64,000 nt of DNA from Cryphonectria parasitica EP155 (taxonomy: Eukaryota > Ascomycota > Sordariomycetes > Diaporthales > Cryphonectriaceae), in assembly GCF_011745365.1 (NCBI RefSeq), contig NW_024468914.1, forward strand, positions 372,001 through 436,000, given 5' to 3'. Positions within the stretch are counted from its first letter, which is position 1; every line of letters begins with the position of its first letter. The notes beneath the pieces are model-generated. The model saw only the letters and a program-made list of their open reading frames with translations, searched no databases and was not told where the DNA came from. Position numbers and translations under genes: made by a program. Positions 1 through 12,722 of the stretch are shown piece after piece.

Positions 1-2562
1 CAGCCTCGCCGTAACGGTCACGATGCCCAGTCCGCGCACATTCTGCCACTTCAGCCGCCGCACGAGCGGGTCGGCGAGTTTCACCACCCAGGCGTTGGTG
101 TCCACGCTAGCATCGATCGAGACACCAACTTCCGGTGTATATACATCGGTCTTGGCGCTGCTGCCCTCCTCCATTGCTGATACGCCGAGCAGTTTCTTGC
201 AGTCGGCTGCGAGGGCCATTGTTTCTTCCTCGTTGCCCGACACAAGGATGAGTTTGCGCGGGGCGATCAGCGGAATGAGCATGTTCAGTGAGCGCTTGTC
301 GTGCAGACCGCTGAAATCCACAAACGCGATGCGGAGGCTGACGGATAGTTTCTCCTTCGTGATGATGAGTTTCGACGGACCCAGATTGGGTTCTTCTTCC
401 TCTTCTTCCGCCAAGTCGTCCTCCTCGCCATCCGCTTGCGAGCCTTCGGATGGTAGTGACATGGCCACGTCGTCGGAAACAGCCCTGTTGAGCTGAGGTC
501 GCTTGTTGCCGGCGTTGCCCTTCTTACCGACATCGTCCCACTTGCGCTTCTTCCCCAAGAACTCTTCGTCCTCTTTTTTGACCGCACCCTGGTCCTGACC
601 TTCATCCTCGCGCTCTTCGGCCTTGAGGAATTCTTCTGGGCGGATGATGTCACCAAACTCGTCGTTTCTCTTCTTGCGTATTGGAATTGGGAAGATGCGT
701 TCCCTGCCCTTCTTCTCGCGCACATCAAAGTCGTGCACGCCTTTCTTCTTGACCAACACATTGATGCCCAGGTCCTCATCTTTGAGGACAATCTTCTTCC
801 GGCTTGCCTGACCCATTGTCGTTGATATGTTCAGGGCTCTGCCTTGCTGTTCGTTATCCGATGCATCAGACTCCGTGGATGATTCGGATGAAGCATCGTC
901 CACACCATCGACCACACCTTCCAGAGCTGTCACCCCTCCCGTCTGCAGTGTCGCCTGTAGTTGTCGCTGTGTGGCAAGCCACTGCTGGTAAATTGTCAGC
1001 TCATCCCCTACAAGAGGTTCTTTAGTGGCCTCTGCAATCTCCATCTCGCGCCCTCCGCCGTAGACCTGTTCGAGCGAATCCCCACTGCTCGACTCCTCTA
1101 CAGCAACACCGTCCTGTCGCTCGTTCCACAGATCCCATAATGTTCTTGAGATAGATGGTGTGTCCTGTGAGCTCAGATTCGGCTTCTCGGTCAGGATCAC
1201 CAGGTTCTTCGGGTCCTGTGCAATTGACCTGAGCACTTCCTTCGAAAATCCCCACTGCAGACTGCGGTCGCTCGCGAGAATGACCAATCCCTTTGTCCAG
1301 TTCTCCTCTGTGGACCTGCGCAGGAGGCGGTCGACCTGCGACTTTCTTTCCAGCAGCTTGAGATGCTTAAAGTCAAAGGGGCCAGCCGCCTTGCCCTTCC
1401 TGCTGTCCCCATTCACATTTTTGGAGGTGTCGGCCACTGCTTCAAACTCCCGTACAATATTCTCGTCCATCCACTCGAACATGCTCCTTGCGTGTCGTAG
1501 GGTGCTGCTGATGTTCTTTGCCGCCAGATAGAGATGCGCCTCGTTCAGAGTCTTTGTCTCGTTCTTGGCAGCCTCCTCCCTCCAGGCATGCTCCATCAGA
1601 TATGATAGTTCGAGAACACGGGCGCTGGAGTCCACCGGCACCAGAACAGTACCACCTTTAGCCACGCATGCTCGTATATTGTCGAGGAGCTGCTCATCTC
1701 TCTTGGCGCGAGCAAGAGGCGTTGGCGTGCGACTGCTGCAGACGAGTGCGGTGGGCTTGCGCAGCTGCTCAATAACCTCCGCTCCGCCGTGACCACCTCC
1801 TAGCCATGCCGCGCCTGCGAACACGTTTTCACGAGCCTGACTCCAATCGACAGCGTAGACAATCGACTCGAGGCCATGTTGAATATGCCATATCGTACCA
1901 CCAAGCGTATGTCCTGAATTGTAGGCGGTGATTGTGAGGCCGTTCAGAGGTGGAGAGAAGGGCGAGGGCAGAGGTTGGTGTGGCTGTGAGTATTTGAGTG
2001 GTTGTATGAGGGAGAAATACTTTGCGATCTCGTCAGAAGTCGGCGCCTGGCGCAAGAAGTTGTCATCGGAAGACGCAGACTGGGTATACGCATATGATGC
2101 TTCGGCAAGGGAGCCATGATTTATGGTTGTCGCAGCAGCAGGAGTAGAGGCATATAGATCTTGTAGGAGGGTTCGCCCAAGGTCGATGACTGGTCGCGTC
2201 GCATACACAGGGATTCGAGTGAACAACGGGAAGTTCTTGCAGCAGTGTGCATAGGCGGCGAGGTGGGAAACGGTCGCATGGGTGAGGAGAATCAACGACA
2301 GTGTCGGAACTTGCCTGTGAGGTTTTGGTCAGATCTCTCGCACTGCCATACACATGCGGCAAACCGTTCAGCGTATCGCCGTAGGGCCGTGTTCCCCAGG
2401 CCAAGAATCAACATACTTCTCGAGCTCCTTCAGCTTGTCAACATCAAAGGATTCATCCCATCCGACATCAATGAGGACCTTGACACCTCCATCAAGCTCC
2501 AGAAGAGACTGGGAGGCAGTAGACTCGGAGAGGGCCCCCTGCAGAGGGCAGAAGGTGAACAT
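1..2562 (-). CDS. CFT2: CFT2/CPSF100-like cleavage and polyadenylation factor subunit (partial, C-terminus beyond window)
   Basis: This encodes the non-catalytic CPSF100-type subunit of the nuclear pre-mRNA 3'-end cleavage and polyadenylation complex, partner of the CPSF73-type endonuclease. Exon 1 is 2417-2562 and exon 2 runs from 2314 through the window edge; the 102-nt intron has GTATGT and CAG borders and joins ...LKELEK to QVPTLSLILLTHAT. About 820 residues are visible, in one open frame to base 1. The N-terminus (MFTFCPLQGALSES, then LDGGVKVLIDVGWDE) opens the metallo-beta-lactamase fold. The usual HxHxDH metal site is replaced by THATVSHLAAYAH, as expected for this inactive paralogue. 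A beta-CASP region follows, then a charged insert with a KKRKW basic patch and an acidic run (about residues 560-660). The C-terminal end is missing only because the window stops. It is divergent from SEC24, with 960 bp between start codons. Family assignment is firm. Confidence 0.95.
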
Positions 2563-3522
2563 TGTCGCCCTTGTATAGGTATCGTGCCTATATCCACATG
2601 TTCATCCCGAGGCTACTAGCATGAGGGTTTGTTGTGTGAATGCGCCTAAACGAGACTCAAGTGCAGAGAAAGAACAAATACCAGAGACTAATGTTTGATG
2701 ATTGACAGACAACTTTGGAGAAGTTCAAAGGGTTTGGAAAGAGTGAGATTGAGAATGGTTCTTGACTAAGGTTGCAAGTGATGTCGACGGTAGGTATGTG
2801 TGGTTTTGCGCCAAGCACATACCTCAAGGACAATAGCAGATTTACAAGTAGCTGGGCGTTGATCACTAACCCGAGGCAAACCTACAGGCATTAGGCTGCA
2901 AGGGTCCTCCTCCAAGTGAATGCTGCAGCAGGGGTGCACACTACCACTGACCACTAGCCTTGCCCTGTAGAGGCTAAGATTGGGTTTTGGAGGGGCACCT
3001 TACCCCCTGCACGGTTGTTTTTTTGGAGACTCCAACTTATTGCAGCTGCAGGTGTGGTCGCACTGGTGTGGTGGTCGAAGTGGTCACATCTGATTGAAGC
3101 TCTACCTGGTAATTACTTGGATGCAGTTGAGGCCAGCTAAACCACATCTTCAACACCAAAAGCCCCCTCAACATTGACGAGACAAAACGAAACCAGGTAC
3201 TCTTCTGTGCCTTGACTTGCACTGCTTCATAAAAGCGCCACCCTGTTATTGTTTATTTCTATTCAAAGTGAATTATCGGTTCTCTCTCATGATGCAAGCC
3301 ACAGTGCTCCTTTGACTGCGAGCTACCTGTCTAGTCATTTAAAGTCAATTTGCGCGAAGACAACAACGCCGCCCATTCCCACCCAGAACCCTACCAACAA
3401 CCTTCGACGAGTTCCACAAGCCTCCTCAGAGCCCTCGAAAAACAACTCCGGCCGTACGTCACCCGAATAACCCATCGTCACCCCAGTGCGCCCAGCACCA
3501 AATCCTCGCGCGGGCCGTCAGT
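2563..3522. promoter_or_regulatory. Divergent intergenic region between CFT2 and SEC24
   Basis: 960 bp separate the two start codons, which face away from each other, so both promoters must lie here. No coding frame in it is convincing. The SEC24 side (about 3340-3520) is rich in short C/A stretches typical of fungal 5' leaders. I see no clear TATA box, and shared regulation is only an inference from the arrangement. Confidence 0.6.
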
Positions 3523-6500
3523 ATGGATCAGTATCACGCCCTCGGCGCGGGCCAGCAGGACCCGAACGATCCATACAATCAGCACAACAATTCAGGCCAG
3601 GGCGCACCGAACCAGTTTCAACACCCCATTGCTCCCAACCCCTATCAGGGACAGCAACAACCAGCTCAAGGGCAGCAGTATTATGGCACCCCTTCGCCAA
3701 TGGGCCCTGCTGGTGGTCCCTCGCCCGTGCAGACACAAGGATACTTTCAGGGTCAGGTGCCTTCACCGGATGGAAACGATATAAATGCTCAGATGGCAGG
3801 CATGTCGCTGGGCGCAGAGGGACGGCACACTGGCACGGGCAAGAGGAAGAAGAAGGACAGGCACGCGTACCACGCCGTGGAGAGCCAGGGCTCGTCACAG
3901 GCATTCAATGGCATCCCTCCGGCCGGGACTCCTGCGACCGCCTTCTTGAACGCTGACCCCTCAGGAACCTCGGGTTTCGTCGGTCAGCCAGGCATGTTGA
4001 CGCCCCAAAGCCAGTTCCCTGCACCTGCTGGCGGACAATATACCCCGGGCAGCACTGCTTCTCCGGCCGAGTTTGCTTCGAGGAATGGTTCGACCGAAGC
4101 TGCAGTGGCCGCCGGAGGCCAGGCCAAGGTCTCCCAGGACGAGCTACCCAGTGTGCCTCTGGCCCGAGATGCTGCACAGCAATTCTATCTGACCAATATC
4201 TATCCAACTTTCGAGAAGCTCGTCCCGCCTCCCGCTGCTACCTCGTTTGTCGCTTTCGACCAGGGCAATTCCTCGCCCAAGTTCGCTCGCCTGACCATGA
4301 ACAACATTCCGGCGACATCGGAGGCATTGCACACCACTGGTCTTCCTCTGGGTCTCATGCTCCAGCCGCTGGCTCGCCTGCAGCATGGCGAGAGCGAGGT
4401 GCCTGTTCTGGACTTTGGCACTCTTGGCCCGCCCCGGTGTAGCAGGTGTCGAGCGTACATCAACCCTTTCATGATGTTCCGGTCTGGAGGCAACAAGTTT
4501 GTCTGCAATCTCTGCACGTACCCCAATGAGACTCCGCCAGAATACTTTTGCGCAACATCGCCCCAGGGCATCCGTGTAGACCGGGATCAGAGGCCGGAGC
4601 TGTGCCGCGGCACCGTCGAGTTCGTCTGTCCCAAGGAATACTACAACAGAGAGCCTGTGGGTCTGCGTTGGTTGTTCGTCATCGATGTGACCCAGGAAGC
4701 TTATAACAAGGGATACCTGGAAGCATTCTGCGATGGCGTTCTGGCGACGCTGTATGGCGCAGGTGGTGACGAAGAGAAGGATGAGAATGGTGAGGTGAAG
4801 CGGAAGTTACCACCAAACTCGAGGGTTGGTTTCGTCACTTATGACAAGGAGGTGCATTTCTACAACTGCAGCGTAAGTCGTGGCCAGGGATCTATTGACC
4901 AGAGTATCTGTTACTGACCGAAAGTGTTCAGGCCGCCTTGGAGCAAGCTCAGATGATGATCATGCCTGATATCGATGATCCCTTCGTGCCCTTGAGCGAC
5001 GGGCTTTTTGTGGACCCAGAAGAATCAAGGTATGTCTTTATTTTTTCCCCCCAAAGCCTGAAAAAAGAAGAGGAAATGAAAAGAAAAGAAACAAGGAGAA
5101 TCATGATACTAACCTCAGAGATCCAGGGCCGTAATCTCCTCACTGCTCACCAGGCTGCCTCAGATGTTCTCAGGAATCAAGAACCCAGAGCCAGCTTTGC
5201 TCTCGACCCTGAACTCATGTGTATCAGCTCTGGAGAAGACTGGCGGAAAAATCATCTGCTCACTGGCAGCACTTCCCACGTGGGGTCCCGGTCGTCTCTT
5301 TATGAGAGATGACGGCAAGCACCCCGGTGGCGAGATCGACAAGAAGCTGTTCACCACCGAGCATCCTGGCTGGAGAAAAGTGGGCGAGAGGATGGCAGCC
5401 GTCGGAGTCGGTGCGGATTTCTTCATGGCAGCGCCGACGGGTGGCTATCTCGACATTGCGACTGTGGGCTATGTTGCTGCTATCACCGGTGGCGAGACCT
5501 TCTACTACCCGAACTTTATTGCCGGAAGAGACAATGCGAAGCTGTCGCTCGAGGTGAAGCACGCAGTGACGCGGGAGACCGGCTACGAAGCTCTGATGAA
5601 AGTGCGGTGCTCGAATGGGTTGCAGGTGTCTGGGTATCACGGTAACTTCATACAACACACCTTCGGCGCGGATCTGGAGATCGGCGTCATCGATGCCGAT
5701 AGGGCGATTGGCGTCACATTCAGCCATGATGGGAAGCTCGACTCAAAGCTGGACGCGCACTTCCAGTCGGCACTGCTGTACACAACAGCAAATGGAGAGC
5801 GCAGGGTCCGTTGTTGCAACGTTGTGGCTAGCGTAAGCGATATTGCCAAGGAGAGCATCAAATACGTCGACCAAGACGCTGTCTACTCTATTATCGCAAA
5901 GGAGGCAGCGACCAAGCTGGCCAGCACGTCGGCCTCTATCAAGGACGTCAGACTCAACCTGCAGGAGAGGACGGTCGACGTCATGGCCGCCTACAGGAAA
6001 CACTTTGTCTCACAGTCCTACCCCCCAGCTCAGCTCGTTATGCCCGACAAGCTGAAGGAGTTCTGCATGTACATGCTCGGACTGATGAAATGTCGCGCTT
6101 TCAAGGGCGGCAACGAAACATCTGACCGGCGTGTGCACGAGATGCGCATGATCCGCGGCATGGGCTGTCTCGAGATGAGCCTGTACCTCTACCCGCGCAT
6201 GATTGCGCTGCACAACCTCCAGCCGGAGGAGGGCTTCGCGGATCCCGCAACGGGCCACCTGAAGCTGCCTCCTTCCATGCGCAACACCTTCAGCAAGGTC
6301 GAGCCTGGCGGTGTCTATCTGATGGACAATGGGCAGCAGTGCATGCTGTGGTTCCACGCACAGACGTCGCCGAACCTCATCCAGGATCTTTTTGGTGAGG
6401 ATAAGTCGAAGCTACAAGACCTCGACGCGTACATGAGCGACCTACCAGTCCTCGAGACCCACCTGAATGCGCAGACGAGGAATATCCTGGAGTTCTGGAA

Positions 6501-6837
6501 AACCACGAGGGGGTCCAAGGGCTTGACGATACAGTTAGCGCGACAAGGCATTGACGGGGCGGAGTATGAGTGGGCGCGGGGTCTGGTGGAGGACAGGAAC
6601 AATGAGGCACAGAGTTATGTGGATTGGCTAGTGGTATGTTATGTGCTTCTTGCCCCGTTGCCTCCTCCATAAGCCTTTTTCTTTTCATGGTTACAGGACA
6701 ACTGCTGACATTGACCATCACAGAACATACATCGCATGGTTCAGCTCGAATTGGCTGGCCAGAGGAAGAAGGAGGTTGAGACGAGTGAGGGCTCGACACT
6801 CGGCAGCTTCGCGGGCCTGCGACCGGCATACTGGTAG
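3523..6837 (+). CDS. SEC24: SEC24, COPII coat cargo-adaptor subunit
   Basis: Sec24 pairs with Sec23 in the inner COPII coat and selects cargo for budding from the endoplasmic reticulum. Four exons are inferred: 3523-4872, 4932-5029, 5121-6633 and 6724-6837, giving 3,075 nt and 1,024 residues, normal for a fungal Sec24. The first ~220 residues are Q/P/G-rich and disordered. A four-cysteine zinc finger follows (C306, C309, C328, C331, in a PPRCSRCRAYINPF context), then the trunk/vWA-like domain (LRWLFVIDVTQEAYNKG), beta-sandwich, helical and gelsolin-like regions. The protein ends GSFAGLRPAYW. Intron 2 is the least certain: the acceptor at 5119-5120 keeps the frame (SRAVISSLLTRLPQMF), whereas the CAG two bases earlier would break it. 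The last exon is short (37 residues plus stop). The start is the ATG opening MDQYHALG. High confidence in identity. Confidence 0.95.
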
Positions 6838-9166
6838 TTTACGGCGCGTCTTTGTGGGTCTATTATGTACGACGATGATCATACAGGCATACCAACCTCT
6901 CCTTGGTCCGCATCATCATTCATATGACATTGTTAGGGGGTCCGCTTGGAGGGACCAGCTGTTTTGTGACCGTGTTGAGGGCTTGGCATCAACTATGCGA
7001 CGAGCGAAAGTGTACTGAGGCTCCATTACTGTGGATGTGAGGCGACAGCTCAAAGGAGCCACAATATCGATTATGATGAGTATACAGAGAGCTGACCAGG
7101 ATCCCTTTTCAAAGAAAATCAGTGCGCAGGGAGGTTTTGGCGTCTTGCAAAAATGGCATCTGATGAATTCCCTAGTCAATAACATGTTTGATGATGAATA
7201 CGTTGCAACATGTATGGGCCAATTTACGAAACGACCAGTCCTCTCAGCTTCCGTTAGAGACATGCCATGCCAACCTTTCGTATTATACATGTTCTCCAGG
7301 TCCTTATGTAGGTGCTTCTTGACATGCCATCCGACAAAGGTCAGTCAAATTCAGCAAAGCAGCAGACCATTCGCGCAGCACAATGAACTCGACGCGGTGC
7401 TGGATAGACTCATCTCCCCCCCCCCCCCCCAAGGACAAGTCTCTCGATTCTGGCCGCAGCCTTTGCACAATCAGGTGCCGCAAGGACCTGCAGCCACGAT
7501 TTGTACCACTCGATCTCAAACCTTGGGCAACGTCTGGCCGAAATTTGTGAAGTACACTCTGCTGTATTCACCCGGCGCGTAACCGTCGAAGGCTGTCCCG
7601 AGCCGTCCCGTCTAGGCGTCCTGCTGTGGGCTGTGTAATGCCATAGAAGGAATCGTCATGTCCAATGCAGGCCCCACGCGTGGACCAGACACTCTCTCGT
7701 ACGGGCTGCAATATTTGCTGCCACTTCAAGGTTCTCGATGTCAGAGTCCCAAATTTAATTACCCTGGGTCTCGGAGATCCCTTCTCACTCAGTCACTCAC
7801 TCACACGCACACTACACTACCTTTTCCCCGAGGGGACACACTCACATCGAGACTCATCTCGTCTGCGAGCTTGAGGACGTAAAAGAGTGATCATTATCCC
7901 CTATCTCGCTTATATTAAATCCCGTTCGCCTGCAGCTTGCCTGTGATTCCCAAGATGGTGAGACGGTGTGTACCGGGACTTGCATCTCGGCAATCTGAGA
8001 CAAAGTGGGTACAAGAGAGGCTACAATGGCCTGACTGTGAGACATACATAAATGACTGGTCAAGGTGGAACGTTGGGCTTGTCTGATGCTGTGGTCTCGA
8101 TGGCCGTGTAGGGCTGCAGGTGAGGCTTGGGCTGAAGCTCTGGGGAGTGGGTTGGTAGGTAATGGGTTTCGGCGGTAGCGTTGTGATGGCTGCAAGTGGA
8201 CTCCATGGAATTATATAAGTGAGGTTTTGTGCTTCACCTTGAGGTCATGGCGAGTATGTGAACCCTAACCTATACTATCATCATGGTACGAACAGTTGAT
8301 AAGACTTGTGCTGAGGGCCAACGACGTATCGAATGAGCTGAGATGGCCTCAGGCCCACCAAGGAATACCTCTTTTGATTATCTCTGAGACCAAAGATTAT
8401 GATCAAGCCTAGTATACGTCAAATATATATTGGATAGACTCTCTGACTGATGTGATCCTTAAGATTTCTTGTCTACGCCAATCACAAAACTAGGGCGATG
8501 TGAGAGATGTGAATATAACACATTTTCATCATTTAGAAAAGTTGAGTCTCCTTGGCCATACGGCACGAGTGAGTACGATATTGTTCTGCATCGTTTGATC
8601 GCTGATTGTCTCCAACTCACCCAATATTCCAGTCCTGAAAAACCAGGTGGCCTTTGACTCCTGGCATGGGCCCGGGGCATCTAATTCACTTCATAGGAAA
8701 GAAAAATCAGCGTTCTGCCCGTATTCCTCGTTTTGTTTGTTTCTCTTTTATAACTGGAACCACCAAGTGCATAGGCGCCTAACGGACGTGGATTGTGTTT
8801 AGAAAACTTCAAAAACACAACTTGATGATCAAAAGGTGGCCCGTCATCATAGTACAAGTAGTCAATATCAATGGTTGGCTAGCCACATCGTAAGGCAGCC
8901 AAATATGACCTAAAGCAATTTATCACTCCCCAAAGCGCCAATCATTAAAGTCCAGTTCTTTCCTTCTTTTTCTTTCGTTTATATGTCTGTCTTCCTTCAC
9001 CGATAATGACCTTCCTCGTCGCGTCAAGGGAAAAAATAGAAGAAGAAAGCAGTTAATCTCAACAACAATTGACCACTTGTACAGTCAAACGAATACACCA
9101 GCAAGAGAAAGTAAAGAAAATAACACACGTTGTCAGGCCACACGGCAGCCGGCCCTCTGCAGCTAA
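6838..9166. other. Intergenic region, no supported gene (SEC24 to PARG-like gene)
   Basis: 2.3 kb between the SEC24 stop and the convergent PARG-like gene. The longest frame (7031-7582) begins only at GTG and shows no recognisable domain. It contains a 15-base C run (7416-7430) and a short CACT/CTCA-rich stretch near 7790-7815. 3' untranslated regions of both neighbours presumably lie at its two ends. Confidence 0.6.
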
Positions 9167-10474
9167 TCAGGACATGAGGTTCTGGACGCCCATTCGGGTG
9201 TCACGCTCCGTCAAGACCCTGTTGATCTCCGCACTGCTAAAGACATACGCGAAGATATCGTAATCCGTCGGATGTCCATCTGCATGGCCAGACGAGTAGC
9301 TCGACGACGATGACGACGCCTTGGCCGTTCCCTTGCTCTTGCTCTTACTCTTGCTCGAGCTGCTGCCCGAGCCCGACCCGCCGCTCCGCCCGCCCTTCTT
9401 GGCGGCGTCCTCGGCAATCAGGCGCGCGGTGCTCTGGCTGCGGTCGTCGAACACGAACGCCACGTTCTCGAGCTGGCCCCGCAGGTTCGGGTCCCAGAGG
9501 AACACCTCGCGCCACATCTCGGCCATCTCGTGCGGCGGGTTGCGGCACGAGCCCAGGCCAAAGTCGCCAATGACCACGCTGCGGATGTCGTTGTACACGC
9601 AGATGGTGAGCGCGGCGCGCAGCTTCCTCTTGGCGAGGTCGCGCTCCGACTCGAACGAGTAGCGCGTCCCGTTGTGCTGCAGCTTGGGCCAGCGCGTGGG
9701 CACCACGGAGACGACGGGGAGGCCGCGCCACTGCGAGCTGTCGCGGTGTTCGTAGCGGTCATGGGGGCCACGGAAGACGACTGAGTGGTTTGTATGAGCA
9801 TGGTCAGTCCTGAAGTGTCTTTTGGGTACGATATGAGATGATCAGATAAATAAATAAAAAGAGAATAAAGGGAAAAAAAATCTTGACTAAAAAAATCCCT
9901 TAAGCGCAGCCTACTCACCCACGGGATCAGAAAACAGGCCTCCCTCAGGAGGAATTGGATAGTTGACCTCCTTTGGGGTGGCCAGGTGTTGTGACAGGTT
10001 GCTGCGCCGGCACAGGCGCTCCTCGTAGCCTACAACGCCCGTCTCCCAGTCACCGCCGGGCCGGTTTTCGTTGGCGGCACAGATGAAGGCGACCTTGGTA
10101 TCGTTGTTCTCAGCCGACCAGCAAGTGGCAAAGTCCACAGGATCACCCTCACGAACCCCTGCGTCGATCAACATGTTAGTAGTGACACACGATATCGCGG
10201 GATCACGATCCGGGGTGTGACGGGGCACGGGTGAAAGGTAGGACGATCAACGCCTCCGGGGTTTGGGTTCAGGAGCAACCTTACAGAAAATGGGTGGGTT
10301 GAGATTCATCGTGGGCCTGTGGGGGAATTCAGTATAAGACATGGCCAAAGGCTGGGCGAAGAGGTAGGCATAGCCGTTGAATGCTCCTGCGGAATTCTTT
10401 ATAAACCTCTTGGTCTCAGCTGCCACTTCTGCTGGTCTGGGTTTGGACGACCTGGAGGAGCTTGAGGATGGCAT
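9167..10474 (-). CDS. Microbial-type PARG (TIGR02452-like) domain protein
   Basis: Three exons are inferred: 10285-10474, 9919-10158 and 9167-9780, joined in frame to 347 residues. The introns are 126 and 138 nt, with GTAAGG..CAG and GTGAGT..CAG borders. The centre matches the poly(ADP-ribose) glycohydrolase-like macro-domain family: CAANENRPGGDWETG at about residues 90-104, then YEERLCRRSNL, NYPIPPEGG and VVFRGPHDRYEH, and later a GDFGLGSCRNPPHEMAEMW block. Such proteins are expected to act on ADP-ribose derivatives. The bacterial-type signature GGG...QEE appears here as GGD...YEE (residues 98-100 and 108-110), so activity cannot be assumed. A Ser/Gly/Lys-rich low-complexity insert sits about 80-40 residues from the C-terminus. 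The start is chosen at the ATG at 10474; an upstream in-frame ATG (10567) would add 31 residues. Domain call good, biological role unknown. Confidence 0.85.
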
Positions 10475-12722
10475 GGCGCGAGGGTGCGACGTGAAGCTCT
10501 TGTGTGTGTAGGAGATCTTGTGGCTGATGGAATGTAGAGACAAAGAGGGAAAAGAGGGTAGAGACACAAAAGAGGGAGGTTGTTATGAAGTTGACTGTGG
10601 ACAAGTTGAGAGCTAAAGGAAAAAATCTGTGGGTGGCCTGCGGTAGATGATTAAATACATTTCCAAGCCCCCCCTTTTCCCTCCCCCTTCGCCCCAAGAC
10701 ATGACTGGCAGACATGCCATGGACAGCAAAATTGGTAGAGGGGTGTCTTCGATCTGGGTGCAAAATGGATATCCAAGGAACGATGACGGGCCATTGCAAG
10801 CGAGAATGGAAGACCTTTTCACGGTGTGGCGTCACACAATTGTTTGATCACATTTCACTTATGTCTTGGATCCCCCAACAGGCAGAGTAGCTGGGAAACG
10901 GACGGAAAGAGGTTTATACTCAGCCCTCACGTCTCCGATGGGCAATGTCGATGGGCCCATGGCTTGGGGCCGAAAGGTAGGCTCAAGTAGGACCACTTGA
11001 TCCAGATTCATGACCAACGATTCAGTACGTGAGATGAGGGTCCTATGTGGCCTCCCGCAACCTCCCACTGCAATCTGCCGCCGTGACACCAGATCTGTGT
11101 TGAGCCTGTAGATGAAGGCTGCGTGGTCAAAGTGTCCGTTGGGACCATCGCGACTCCAGTATCTTCCATGTTGCTCTTCTATGGGCCAGCTCCGCAATCA
11201 AAGTAAAAGAGTGAGACGGGGGTCGAAAAATGAAAGCTGAGCTGACAAAATTCTCGTCGGTCGTTCTGCCATAGGCAACTGTCCTATGTGGTGGCTGGGG
11301 GGGGGGGGGAGAACGGCGATCCAGCACGGTCCAAAGACTTACGACTTGTGAATCTTCTGATCTCTCGCCCCGGGGCTGAACTCCAGAAAATGGACAGGTA
11401 CAGTGAAAAGACAAGTCAATCATCAGACTTGGCCACATTGATCAGAAGCCATGAGACTCGGTGACAGATCGGATCGGATAGCTCAGCACATACACATAAT
11501 ACAGCCCGGCCCGTTGACAAATCGGGCTGGACCCGAGCCTTGATGTGGTGGAGCTGCAAACGATTAGGTCAAATCAAAAGCAATTTCTTGCTTTTGCTTT
11601 TCAAGATGTATGAGTAGGACCCTTACATGTATCCCATCATTGCGTTGTAGGCCATCCTGTTGGGCTTTTCAAGGACAAACTCAAGAGCCAGAGTCTATTG
11701 ACGACCTCGTGACACAGTCACAGAGATCCAGCTTGGGGCCGTCCTTGACAGCAGCCGATAATCGAGGCAACCTCGCACAGCTTATTGCATTATCCAGACT
11801 TTGGGAATCGAAGGTCCATGCTGACCTCAGCAATGACAGAAGTGAGCGGCTCATCACTTCGTGTTGGGAACTTGCGCCCACCACCTGCGCGGTACTTCTG
11901 CTGTCCGCGAGGACGTTGACACGAAGCCTCTGCCATGGTTGACTCAACTTGAGTCAATATTTTGAGGACTCCGTACCCGTGAGGGGAGAAAAACGAACAC
12001 AGACCCAGAACTCTTTTGCCCCGATTTCATTTGTTGACGAAAGGCGTGGTCGAGCCACATGGAAGGTCAAGGCAGACATCGGATGTGACAAGTCAGCCGC
12101 ATCGCATCTGCCCGTGTCCACAACATACGCAGGAATCAAAATTCTCTTTGTAACGTGGCGTAGCCGGTCTGGTTTGTTGTATGATATGTGTTACTTTCTG
12201 TCGATGGTGAGTGTAGGAGCGTAGCAGCGTAACTGTGCCTTGACGCGAGGACGAGTGGGCCCCCATGTGGAACTTCTCCATCTCGGTGAAGCTGAGTTAT
12301 TGCTTACCTGACCCTCATCTTTCTTTCTCTTTCTTTTTTCCCTTGTTTTGAAGAGTATTGATACTGCCTTGCCGCACCGACGCATGCTTGTTGCGTTTGC
12401 TGGTGTTGATATCGCGTCCCTTTTGAGATCGTGTTTACTCAGTTGGTTGTTGATGCGATAAGATAAGTCGGGTACTGGCTAAATATCGGCACTTAACGGT
12501 CTGCTCCGCGGTTTTTGTGGATTATGTAATGTACTAAGCAAGTACGACCGCGTCTCATTTTTTGGGAAGAGCAATAGACGTCACTCCATAACAGCCGTCC
12601 AGGGGGCTGCATTGCTAGCTATTCAAATCAATAGCAACATCATGATCAAATTTCTGTGTGTCTGATCAACCCCTCGATCGATTCCATTCATATATCATCT
12701 CCAGCACGTTTAAGCTCGAGCA
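10475..12722. other. Intergenic region, no supported gene (PARG-like gene to AsnRS gene)
   Basis: 2.2 kb between two divergently transcribed genes, so it should hold both promoters. Frames here are short or begin at non-ATG codons, and none shows a domain. There is a 13-base G run at 11297-11309. The last ~60 bases before the tRNA synthetase start are C/A/T-rich like a fungal leader. Confidence 0.55.
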
